The notes: generated by a model from the letters alone, not told the origin. A DNA stretch of 64,000 nt from an uncultured Flavobacteriales bacterium (GCA_903939755.1 CAJAII010000008.1:1-64000); one strand, 5' to 3'. Shown: positions 27,781-34,014, numbered from the stretch's first letter. Made by a program: numbers and translations.

Positions 27781-28194
27781 CTATTCTTTCTCCAGTGTGA
27801 TTTTAATGAAATTTGCAAATTCCATTTCATCATCAGTCGAGAATGGTTTCGTTTTAACTGTTTTATACCCTTCTTTTTTAATTTCAATTGTTACGCTTTT
27901 ACCATCATTAAAGAATGTACATCTATGCCCTTTTTGTGGCACATCAAAAATTACTTTCCCATTTTCAGTTAAAACTGATTGATAATCATTAATCGGATTC
28001 ATTTGATTGTCGTAGACTTCAACAACTATATTTCCTTCAAAACCATTTTCTACGATATTCAAATTCTCAATAGAATAATTGGTATTTTCTAGACTGCTTA
28101 TTTCTTTTGTGGTTCCACAAGAAAACAAGGTTGCAATAAATATTAAAAAAGGGAATACTTTCATTAATATCATTTTTTTGGTTCTATTTTTCAT
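27781..28194 (-). CDS. Cassette 9: small lipoprotein
   Basis: 137 residues. Signal ending IFIATLFSC puts the lipobox Cys at about residue 26. The mature part is a short beta-rich domain (FEGNIVVEVYDNQMNPINDY...VTIEIKKEGYKTVKTKPF) resembling a carboxypeptidase-regulatory or PEGA-like sandwich; function unknown. The ATG is only 10 bases after its core (28204), so the transcript must come from an upstream cassette or the array promoter. The first ten bases of the cassette (GTTATGTATC) are the perfect reverse complement of its own inverse core region (GATACATAAC). An internal ATG (residue 11, MKVFPF) is a possible alternative start. Confidence 0.78.
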   Translation of the reverse strand: MKNRTKKMILMKVFPFLIFIATLFSCGTTKEISSLENTNYSIENLNIVENGFEGNIVVEVYDNQMNPINDYQSVLTENGKVIFDVPQKGHRCTFFNDGKSVTIEIKKEGYKTVKTKPFSTDDEMEFANFIKITLEKE

Positions 28195-28197
28195 GAT

Positions 28198-28246
28198 ACA
28201 TAACGGTTTGCGTGTAGGCGAAGAAGCCGATTATTAAAGTTTATAG
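28198..28246 (-). other. Degenerate attC-like site C (end of toxin-antitoxin cassette)
   Basis: The core side is intact (AAACCGTTATGT on minus, preceded by a GGCTTCTTCGCC arm), but the opposite arm and a clean inverse core are missing. Only about 49 bases separate the toxin stop from the next core. The arm is the same subtype as sites G and J. Probably a deletion derivative. Confidence 0.5.
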
Positions 28247-28528
28247 CAATTGATTAAGATCCTGTCTTCCAATGATTGTCATAATTTCCACGACATCTTC
28301 ATTCATTTTGTAGAATATACTATCTACACCACAAACACATCGTTGGTATCCTGGTTTAATAAAATCAACAGATTCGAATGATTTAGGATTTTTAGTAATA
28401 AGTTCAAAGTGCACAAAGAAAGATTCAAAGTAGTTATCTGCTTGTTTCATTCCAAATTGCTTAACGCCGTAATGATGGATCCGGATTAAATCTTCCTTTG
28501 CAACATTGCTTAATTTGTATTTAGCCAT
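28241..28528 (-). CDS. parE: Cassette 8: ParE/RelE-type toxin
   Basis: 95 residues. ParE-family fold: YKLSNVAKEDLIRIHHYGVKQFG at the N-terminus, then an ELITKNP segment, YQRCVCGVDSIFYKMNEDVVEIMTIIGRQD near the end (conserved beta strand with Arg/Gln-Asp). ParE toxins poison DNA gyrase; RelE relatives cut ribosome-bound mRNA. The gene overlaps the antitoxin stop by eight bases. Toxin-antitoxin pairs are frequent in large cassette arrays, where they are thought to stabilise the array. Confidence 0.88.
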   Translation of the reverse strand: MAKYKLSNVAKEDLIRIHHYGVKQFGMKQADNYFESFFVHFELITKNPKSFESVDFIKPGYQRCVCGVDSIFYKMNEDVVEIMTIIGRQDLNQLL

Positions 28529-28760
28529 TAAGCAAACTTTTAGAATGCTTCAAAATTTCTGATTTGGAATCGCTTGTAAATCCATCTTTTTCAGCTCTTT
28601 CTAATTTTAATCGAATTAAATCGATTTGATTAGTTTGTTTTCTCGCTTGACGAATTAAATCATTAACTAGTTCACTCTTGCTTGCGTACTCTTTATTAGC
28701 AATTTGATTCTTTAACCATTCGTCATTTGGTTCTGTAAATGAAATACTTTGTCTTCTCAT
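28521..28760 (-). CDS. parD: Cassette 8: ParD-type ribbon-helix-helix antitoxin
   Basis: 79 residues, the length typical of ParD. N-terminal ribbon-helix-helix (RRQSISFTEPNDEWLKNQI...KSELVNDLIRQARK) binds the operator. The charged C-terminal tail (LERAEKDGFTSDSKSEILK) neutralises the toxin. It is first in the pair, with its own promoter and palindromic operator (28775-28790) upstream. Confidence 0.87.
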   Translation of the reverse strand: MRRQSISFTEPNDEWLKNQIANKEYASKSELVNDLIRQARKQTNQIDLIRLKLERAEKDGFTSDSKSEILKHSKSLLNG

Positions 28761-28774
28761 GATAATTAAGTTGT

Positions 28775-28790
28775 GGTGTAAATATACACC
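28775..28790. promoter_or_regulatory. Palindromic operator of the toxin-antitoxin pair
   Basis: GGTGTA, AATA, TACACC: 6-base arms with a 4-base spacer, 15 bases upstream of the antitoxin ATG and overlapping the -7 element. This is the expected place for autorepression by a ribbon-helix-helix antitoxin. Confidence 0.6.
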
Positions 28791-28810
28791 AAATACGCAT
28801 CGGTTACAAA
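28779..28810 (-). promoter_or_regulatory. Promoter of the toxin-antitoxin pair
   Basis: On minus: TTTG (28807-28810), a 20-base spacer, TATATTTA (28779-28786; 7 of 8 to TAnnTTTG). The -7 element lies inside the palindrome, so operator binding would block it. Confidence 0.55.
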
Positions 28811-28844
28811 ATTATTTTCAGTCGCTCTTGGAAATGGATATTGT

Positions 28845-28882
28845 TGCTAAGGTTTCTGCGCTAGCGTGTATTTTTTGTAAGG
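28845..28882 (-). other. Decayed attC-like site E (end of cassette 7)
   Basis: Between the toxin-antitoxin pair and the lipoprotein gene, minus strand shows AAACCTTAGCA where intact sites have AAACCGTTAGCA: the G at the crossover is lost. A small GC hairpin (GCTAGC) remains and no clear inverse core exists. Probably an inactivated site. Confidence 0.4.
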
Positions 28883-28883
28883 A

Positions 28884-29483
28884 TCAATTAATATCTTTTT
28901 TTGTCACTCCCCAAGATTTCATATAATCACAATTGATTTTAATAAAAGATGAAGCGTATTCGGGGTGATTTATTATGTATTGCTCCATGGGAACAGCAAT
29001 TTTTTTATTAATTTTTCCAAAGCTTTTAGACCAGAAATACAAAACGTAATATTTTGATTCCGGAAATTCAACCTTTCCTCCGTTTGAATATATGTTTTTC
29101 ATTAATTTATCAAATTTAGGAGCAATGTTTATGATAGTATCACTTCCTAAAAGATGCATAATAGTTTCATTTACAGCGCTATGATTATTTTTACTGAAAA
29201 ACCATTCTAAATCAGAAGGGCCTGTTGCAAAACAACTTAAGTGTTGGACTAATTCTCCTGATGAATTATAAATAAAAGCTTTTGGAAAGGCTCCTCGCCA
29301 AATTTCCTCAATTTTTGAAGAATCAATAAAATAGAATTGTTTATTCGTGATATAGCCAACTTTTCTTCCGTACTTGATTACAGAATCGGTACTTTGGGGC
29401 TCTAGATTACTTATTCCAAAAAAAAGGCTGCATCCCGATAAGGTTAAGCCCAATAAAATCAATAAAAATTTAATTTGCTTCAT
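28884..29483 (-). CDS. Cassette 7: lipoprotein of unknown function
   Basis: 199 residues. Lipoprotein signal MKQIKFLLILLGLTLSGC (Cys 18). The mature domain has features of a thioredoxin-like or peroxiredoxin-like fold (LYFWSKSFGKINKKIAVPMEQYIINHP), but no CXXC, so I do not assign it. The ATG is 36 bases after its core at 29519. Confidence 0.75.
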   Translation of the reverse strand: MKQIKFLLILLGLTLSGCSLFFGISNLEPQSTDSVIKYGRKVGYITNKQFYFIDSSKIEEIWRGAFPKAFIYNSSGELVQHLSCFATGPSDLEWFFSKNNHSAVNETIMHLLGSDTIINIAPKFDKLMKNIYSNGGKVEFPESKYYVLYFWSKSFGKINKKIAVPMEQYIINHPEYASSFIKINCDYMKSWGVTKKDIN

Positions 29484-29512
29484 TCTTTATTCAGCTAATG
29501 GTCTATTCATTA

Positions 29513-29663
29513 TTATAACGGTTTCGAGCTTGGCACCGTTCCGACTTTTAAAATAAATTAGAGTAACGAAGTTAAGATTATTTTCTTTCAAATTCTTTGT
29601 TGTTGCGAAGCAAGATCGGAGGGTTGGCGCCAGACAGCTGTCACATGCATTTTTAAGTTATGT
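29513..29663 (-). other. attC-like site F (end of cassette 6)
   Basis: 151 bases. Minus: inverse core ACATAAC (overlapping the TAA stop of the gene at 29658), arm with CTGGCGCC, opposing arm with GGTGCCAAG, core AAACCGTTATAA. The spacer includes the conserved AACGAAGTTAAGATTATTTT block shared with sites H, I and K. Confidence 0.7.
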
Positions 29664-30257
29664 TGAGGTTTTAGTGTAGTATTGAGAAATTTCTCTAAGA
29701 ATTCTATAGAGAATATACACTAGCGAAAGAGAAATTATCAGTATGCCAAATTGATTGTGATATGCCGGATGTTCCATTGTAATTTTTGAATGGAAGGTTT
29801 TCAAGATAAAATAACTTGCATTGAATAAGTAGAGAATAATAACCGTGTAAATAAAAATGTTAAGTTTTTTGAATCCCAATATTATTATTGGAATAGAGAT
29901 TATGGATATAAAGGTTAAAAAACCATGCAAATTTTCTGATATTTTCAAATTCAATGAATGGCTTTGAAAATTATTGAACACAAAGAAAAAATGAATAAGA
30001 TGGTTGATAGAAAAAAGGATCATTAACGATTGAAATGTTTCCCTTTTTTTTATATCGTTGAATATTTTTCCCAACCCATAAAATCCAATCATTAATAAGA
30101 CTAAAAGAATTATTGCTGATGATGCCCTTCCTGAGTTCCTTGCGCATTTATCAAAAATGAATTCAGTTTTTGTCGTCCAGAATGCCCAAAAATATATTAG
30201 ACATTCTGTAAAAAAGATAAGGAAAATATTCAACGAAAGGCGTCTCTTAGTTAGCAT
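29658..30257 (-). CDS. Cassette 6: multi-pass membrane protein of unknown function
   Basis: 199 residues with about six hydrophobic segments (for example LNIFLIFFTECLIYFWAFW, SAIILLVLLMIGFYGLG, FLTFISIISIPIIILGF, FIYTVIILYLFNASYFIL, FGILIISLSLVYILYRIL). No conserved motif recognised. The ATG lies 91 bases after the core at 30348, the longest leader in the array, so it may contain its own promoter. The stop overlaps the inverse core of site F. Confidence 0.75.
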   Translation of the reverse strand: MLTKRRLSLNIFLIFFTECLIYFWAFWTTKTEFIFDKCARNSGRASSAIILLVLLMIGFYGLGKIFNDIKKRETFQSLMILFSINHLIHFFFVFNNFQSHSLNLKISENLHGFLTFISIISIPIIILGFKKLNIFIYTVIILYLFNASYFILKTFHSKITMEHPAYHNQFGILIISLSLVYILYRILREISQYYTKTST

Positions 30258-30341
30258 AGTAATTTTTATTAATTTGCTACAGTAACGATTTCGTAAGGGC
30301 TTTATTTCAATTTATCCACTTTGGACAGATATGGTTATTGC

Positions 30342-30477
30342 TTATAACGTTCCAACTTGTAGAGAAGAAGCCGATTTTTAAAATCAGTTTTAGTTGCGAT
30401 TCAATAATCGTAAGCTTGTCCATATAGCGTTTTTCGTTTTCTTAGATTTCGGCTTTTTTGCTAAGCGTGTGTTATAG
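30342..30477 (-). other. attC-like site G (end of cassette 5)
   Basis: 136 bases. Minus: inverse core CTATAAC, arm containing AAAAAGCCGAAAT, loop, opposing arm ATCGGCTTCTTC, core GGAACGTTATAA. Same subtype as J and C (GAAGCCGATTTTTAAA block on plus). Confidence 0.72.
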
Positions 30478-30494
30478 ATTGTCAATTTTTATGG

Positions 30495-30758
30495 TCAATA
30501 TTTTTTATACATTTTAAACTGTACAATTAAAATTGGAATCGTTAAAAGAACTATCAAATGTGGTAAAATTGTCGGATATGCACCCTGCAACATTGGTATG
30601 AACATACTTAATGCAAAACTATTTATTGCGAAATTGATGATAAATAACACTGCATTTAGGAATACTCTTTTACTAACTAAAAGCAAGAAACTACAAACAA
30701 TAATTCCAGCACTTATTAATGACGGTATGAAACCCATAAAGATTAATTCACCATCCAT
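30495..30758 (-). CDS. Cassette 5: small membrane protein
   Basis: 87 residues with three hydrophobic helices (MGFIPSLISAGIIVCSFLLLV, VFLNAVLFIINFAINSFALSMF, ILPHLIVLLTIPILIVQF) and a basic tail (KMYKKY). Function unknown. The ATG is 39 bases after the core at 30797, and the stop is 17 bases before the inverse core of site G. Confidence 0.7.
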   Translation of the reverse strand: MDGELIFMGFIPSLISAGIIVCSFLLLVSKRVFLNAVLFIINFAINSFALSMFIPMLQGAYPTILPHLIVLLTIPILIVQFKMYKKY

Positions 30759-30790
30759 TTATTGTATTTAATTTGTTCTGTACGTTATGC

Positions 30791-30886
30791 TCTTAACGTT
30801 TTGAGGCCTGGCGCTTGGTCTAACTCTTTAAATAAATCTTTTTTATGAAGTTAAGATTATTTTTGTTCAAATTTGTTTATTAGCAT
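30791..30886 (-). other. attC-like site H (end of cassette 4), one arm eroded
   Basis: Core AAAACGTTAAGA with its arm (AAGCGCCAGGCC on minus) is intact. The opposing arm is AT-rich and no longer complementary. The inverse core reads AATGCTAAT: 8 of 9 to the reverse complement of the cassette 4 start (GTTAGCATT), with only the final C changed. Confidence 0.6.
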
Positions 30887-30891
30887 TAGTT

Positions 30892-31320
30892 TTAATTACT
30901 CAGTAATCCTGCGAGGGAAATAAAAATCCAAACGATAGCTCCAATTATATTGAGAATTAATAATTGCATTTCAATATTTTTCCTGAAGAACAACATAACT
31001 AAACCCAAAAAAACACCAACCAAGCTAAAGTAAATAAACTCTTTATCGAAAAAAAGGGGTAAAATTATAGGCAGTACGACTTGAAAAAATATTCCAATAT
31101 TAATTCCTATCTTTATTTTATTGAGATGTTGCTCTCTATTTAAAACACCCATTATTGCAGTTATAGTAAAGGGAAGAAATATTATTGCTGACAAAAAAGC
31201 TATAAAAGGTGCCATCCTTCCCATATCAAAAGTAACCTTAGTGATAATAATCTGAGTTAGAATTATCCCTACTACTAACGTCCAACCTAAATAGGTGTTG
31301 ATCTTAATTAGATTTTTCAA
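30892..31320 (-). CDS. Cassette 4: membrane protein of unknown function (TTG start)
   Basis: 142 residues with four hydrophobic helices (YLGWTLVVGIILTQIIITKV, PFIAFLSAIIFLPFTITAIM, IGIFFQVVLPIILPLFF, then a C-terminal pair ending FISLAGLL). No ATG is available at this end; TTG at 31318-31320 is the probable start, 24 bases after the core at 31344. No family recognised. Confidence 0.7.
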   Translation of the reverse strand: MKNLIKINTYLGWTLVVGIILTQIIITKVTFDMGRMAPFIAFLSAIIFLPFTITAIMGVLNREQHLNKIKIGINIGIFFQVVLPIILPLFFDKEFIYFSLVGVFLGLVMLFFRKNIEMQLLILNIIGAIVWIFISLAGLLSN

Positions 31321-31337
31321 GTTCGTGTTTTAATCAA

Positions 31338-31598
31338 TGCTAACGGTTTGTTCCTGGCGCTTGGCCCAACTTTTAAATAAATTGTTGTTTCGAAGATAGA
31401 ATTATTTTCTTTCAAAATGACCGTTATTGCGAAGCGAAATATTGGGCTTGGCGAAGGTGGCGATTTTCACTATCCCGCACTTGCGGGATTGATGCGGAGA
31501 ACCAAACTTTGATTAACCATCAGCCGCGGCTGATCTGCGGAGCACTGAACCGCCACTTTTGCCAATTGAAAATCAGCGAAGCTAAACCCGTGTTATGC
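31338..31598 (-). other. Compound attC-like site I (end of cassette 3)
   Basis: 261 bases, about twice the others. It looks like two nested or fused sites: one arm pair near 31351-31365 with 31440-31453, and a strong second pair at 31447-31465 with 31548-31566 (15 of 19, most differences being wobble pairs). The central part holds two perfect hairpins, 31472-31489 and the 16-base palindrome 31519-31534. Inverse core AGGCATAAC is a 9 of 9 reverse complement of the start of cassette 3. Confidence 0.7.
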
Positions 31599-31619
31599 CT
31601 TCGTTGTTCTTTTATGTTG

Positions 31620-32333
31620 TTACATTCGGTCATAAATCGGTCTTGGAATTTGTTTTAATATTGTCGCAATAAGTCCCCAGCGTCTTGTTACATACGCCAC
31701 CTTTTTTTTGTCGATTATAGCTTGGAAAATTTGTCTAACTGCTTTTTCAACAGGCATTACCCAAAATAATCCTTCTCCTTTCGCCATTTCTGTGTCAACA
31801 AGTCCAGGCCTAATATCTGTCACAAAAATTGATGTATTAAGTTTTTTAGCCTTTTGTCTTAACCCTTCAAGATAATTTATTTGATAGGCTTTTGTCGCAT
31901 TGTATGCAGGTGCTTGTCTGCTACCGCGTAGTCCGCCAATAGAACTTATTGCAACTAAATGTCCTGATTTTTGTTTTTCAAAATAGTTAAAAGCCCAATC
32001 TGTAACACAAGTAAAACCTAATACATTCGTGTCTATTGTCCGCTTTTCTATTTCAAAATCTAGGCTTTCATTTATGTCGCCAATGCCCGAACTAATAATT
32101 AATAAATCAAGTCCGCCAAGTTCTGTCGTAAGTTCATCTAATTTCTGTCCAACAACATTTGTGTCATTGATGTCAAATGATTTTATATAAAAATTTGGAT
32201 TCTCGTTTTTTAATTCATTTAGTAATTCAACACGTCTTCCTGTCAAGCCAATTTTAAAATTGTTGTCAGCCAAATGTTTTGCTAGTCCTTTACCTATTCC
32301 AGATGTCGCCCCAATTATTATTGCTTTCTTCAT
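31620..32333 (-). CDS. Cassette 3: short-chain dehydrogenase/reductase
   Basis: 237 residues, classical SDR. GATSGIGKGLAKHLA (cofactor glycine motif, residues about 8-22), GRRVE after beta 2 (Arg suggests NADP(H)), ISSGIG (NNAG equivalent), catalytic SSIGGLRGSRQAPAYNATKAYQ (Ser, Tyr and Lys in the YxxxK motif), and DIRPGLVDTEMA. Substrate unknown. The ATG is 47 bases after the core at 32380. The only cassette here with a recognisable metabolic enzyme. Confidence 0.88.
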   Translation of the reverse strand: MKKAIIIGATSGIGKGLAKHLADNNFKIGLTGRRVELLNELKNENPNFYIKSFDINDTNVVGQKLDELTTELGGLDLLIISSGIGDINESLDFEIEKRTIDTNVLGFTCVTDWAFNYFEKQKSGHLVAISSIGGLRGSRQAPAYNATKAYQINYLEGLRQKAKKLNTSIFVTDIRPGLVDTEMAKGEGLFWVMPVEKAVRQIFQAIIDKKKVAYVTRRWGLIATILKQIPRPIYDRM

Positions 32334-32373
32334 TCTTGATTTTTGTCTGTTTTTTGTGTCGCCCTACAGTGAG

Positions 32374-32508
32374 GCATAACTTTCCCACGCCTGGCGAAGG
32401 AGCCGATTTTTAAAGTTAATTTTATTTGCGATCCTAGATCGTTTTGTTTTCAATTGTTTGTTTTGCGTTAACCACAATTCCGGCTCTTGCGCTAGACGTG
32501 TGTTAGCA
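32374..32508 (-). other. attC-like site J (end of cassette 2)
   Basis: 135 bases with a long, well-conserved stem: the arm at 32386-32408 pairs with 32476-32500 (CACGCCTGGCGAAGGAGCCG against its counterpart with few mismatches). Inverse core TGCTAAC at 32502-32508, core GTTATGC at 32374-32380. A textbook long attC shape. Confidence 0.8.
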
Positions 32509-32511
32509 GTA

Positions 32512-33201
32512 TTAATCTTTAACACTCCAATATATTTCTGTTTCATTATTCGCATAAAAACCTTCGAATTGGTATTTATCAACTATGCTTTTTAATGTTT
32601 CTAAATCTGAACACAATAAAGTAAAATGGCTATCCCAATGCACGGAATAAAGTAGTTTTTTGTCCTCAGTGTACATATTGTTAGGAATGAAATCAATGGA
32701 AGAATCAAAATCTTCTTTTTTGAATTCGATATCTGCAATTAATAGCGCTTCTTTTTTTTTACCCCATTCGTCGCCGAAAATTATCTTGTTATATCCTAAA
32801 TTCTTGACGGAGGAGATCATTTCATCTATTAAACAGTCAGAAAATCTCCCTTCACCAGGTTCTATAATTTTAAATTGTTTGCAAACGTTTTCAAGTTTAT
32901 CAACTTCTACTTGATTTTGATATTTTGCAACTAAACCACCAATCCAATTTCTTAATGCAATATCTAATCTGTTTAAATCTTCAAAACCGCATTCCTGCAC
33001 CATTTCTAGCCAAGTGACTTTATCAAAGTTTTCGACAATACTTTTTTTGTCTGGATAATCATTCTCATGGTCAAATTCAAATCCTATCTTCGGTTTAATA
33101 AAAGGGTGAAAAATTATAAACACACTTTCATAATAACCTCGATAATGTGCTAAGATTTTATCTCCTTCTGCTGGACAAGTTATTGATTCTGTTGCGTTCA
33201 T
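32512..33201 (-). CDS. Cassette 2: soluble protein, possibly DUF2711-like
   Basis: 229 residues, no signal peptide or membrane helix. The C-terminal part (LLYSVHWDSHFTLLCSDLE and FEGFYANNETEIYWSV) recalls the DUF2711 family, but this is recollection of a pattern rather than a search result. Cytoplasmic; function unknown. The ATG is 26 bases after the core at 33227, and the stop is three bases before the inverse core of site J. Confidence 0.75.
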   Translation of the reverse strand: MNATESITCPAEGDKILAHYRGYYESVFIIFHPFIKPKIGFEFDHENDYPDKKSIVENFDKVTWLEMVQECGFEDLNRLDIALRNWIGGLVAKYQNQVEVDKLENVCKQFKIIEPGEGRFSDCLIDEMISSVKNLGYNKIIFGDEWGKKKEALLIADIEFKKEDFDSSIDFIPNNMYTEDKKLLYSVHWDSHFTLLCSDLETLKSIVDKYQFEGFYANNETEIYWSVKD

Positions 33202-33220
33202 TTATGTTGTGTGCAATTAC

Positions 33221-33355
33221 CGCTAACGTTTTGCGCCTAGGCGATCGGCACAACTCTTTCTAAAAATTATTGTTCCGAAGTTATTATTATTTTCTTTCAT
33301 GTTTAGCGTTGTTTCTAAGCAGGATCTTGTGCTGACGCTTGAGGCGCTGTTAGGT
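33221..33355 (-). other. attC-like site K (end of cassette 1)
   Basis: 135 bases. Inverse core ACCTAAC (exactly RYYYAAC) directly abuts the stop of cassette 1. The arm with AGCGCCTC...GCACAAG pairs with the arm from 33232 to 33254 (TGCGCCTAGGCGATCGGCAC). Core AAAACGTTAGCGG. Inverse core and the cassette 1 start (GTTAGGTT) are perfect 8-base reverse complements. Confidence 0.82.
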
Positions 33356-33892
33356 TTAGTTTCCATTTAAATATTTGATGTCTTCTAAACTTTCTTCTAA
33401 CAATGCTGTTCTGCGACAAATATCTGTTCTGAATATACCTTCCAATTCTTTTTTTGATCGGTCTAATTTTTTCTGAGTGTAGATGACCTTGTATTCGTCT
33501 TCAGCAAAGATTAGGTATTTCCTTCCAATAATAAATGGAAAACCGCAGTCACCATGACCAAAACCTGTCCAAATTTTTATAGTGTCATTAATGGAAGCGC
33601 CTTTATAGGATGTTTCAACAACAAATGTATATTCCAGCATATGTATTCCGTACAAAAGCTCATTAAACTTATATTGTTCTAGTGACAAGGAATCAACTTC
33701 TGGTTTATAATTCCAAACCGCAAACGTAGTGTCACCCCAAATTTTGATAGTTTGGACATTAATAACTATACCAGTAACCACTAGATCAGCACGTCGATAA
33801 TCTGTTTCAACAGAACTTTCTCCAATACATGAACACGCCATAGAATTGAAATAAAGCAGAACAGAGTATATTAATAATAATTGTGTCTTCAT
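33356..33892 (-). CDS. Cassette 1: TIMP/netrin-like secreted protein
   Basis: 178 residues. A signal peptide (1-19, ending FNSMA) is followed at once by CSC, then YRRADLVVTGIVINV. The mature N-terminal Cys-Ser-Cys and the ADLVVTG strand resemble tissue-inhibitor-of-metalloproteinase (netrin-like, NTR) proteins found across Bacteroidota. A later cysteine (GDCGFPFIIGRKYLIFA) could pair with the first ones. The ATG is 15 bases after the first core of the array (33907), closest to the putative array promoter, so this should be the best-expressed cassette. Inhibitor function is not established. Confidence 0.75.
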   Translation of the reverse strand: MKTQLLLIYSVLLYFNSMACSCIGESSVETDYRRADLVVTGIVINVQTIKIWGDTTFAVWNYKPEVDSLSLEQYKFNELLYGIHMLEYTFVVETSYKGASINDTIKIWTGFGHGDCGFPFIIGRKYLIFAEDEYKVIYTQKKLDRSKKELEGIFRTDICRRTALLEESLEDIKYLNGN

Positions 33893-33900
33893 ATAATTGA

Positions 33901-33907
33901 ACCTAAC
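33901..33907 (-). other. First core site of the array (proximal boundary)
   Basis: Minus strand GTTAGGT fits GTTRRRY exactly and begins cassette 1. Sequence further upstream has a loose inverted repeat (about 33911-33930 with 33964-33983, sharing ATACGC and AAACCT) but no clear inverse core. It could be an attI-type site or a decayed attC. Confidence 0.6.
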
Positions 33908-33981
33908 TTACTTATACGCGCTATAAACCTTCCTCAAGCACACCGATTTGGTAGTATAAGCGCAGGTTTGTTGCGTATGTA

Positions 33982-34014
33982 CGAATATACGTTAATTTCT
34001 TATAAATCGTCAAA
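33982..34014 (-). promoter_or_regulatory. Candidate array promoter (Pc-like)
   Basis: On minus: TTTG (34011-34014), a 21-base spacer and TATATTCG (33982-33989; 7 of 8 to TAnnTTTG), pointing into the array about 75 bases before the first core. Its position matches the cassette promoter of integrons. Confidence 0.45.

Larger units (their letters stand above)
26943..33907 (-). mobile_element. Integron-like gene-cassette array (CALIN-like, no integrase seen)
   Basis: About 7 kb holding roughly ten cassettes, all transcribed on the minus strand between plus-strand core genes. Each cassette (read on minus) is: core GTTA..., 10-91 bases, start codon, gene, stop, then within 0-40 bases an inverse core (...TAAC), a long imperfect palindrome and the next core. 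Eight of nine internal cores read AAMSGTTA or GAACGTTA (the ninth is GAAAGTTA). Cassette starts are reverse complements of the cassette's own inverse core (8-10 bases perfect in five cassettes). That is the structure expected of integron attC cassettes. No tyrosine recombinase lies in the window; on the minus strand the position upstream of cassette 1 is occupied by prfA. Confidence 0.82.

Noticed and set aside
27646-27982. Two overlapping plus-strand frames of 102-108 residues
   Set aside because: They are antisense to the lipoprotein cassette gene and cross an attC-like site; their cysteine- and phenylalanine-rich composition is typical of shadow frames.
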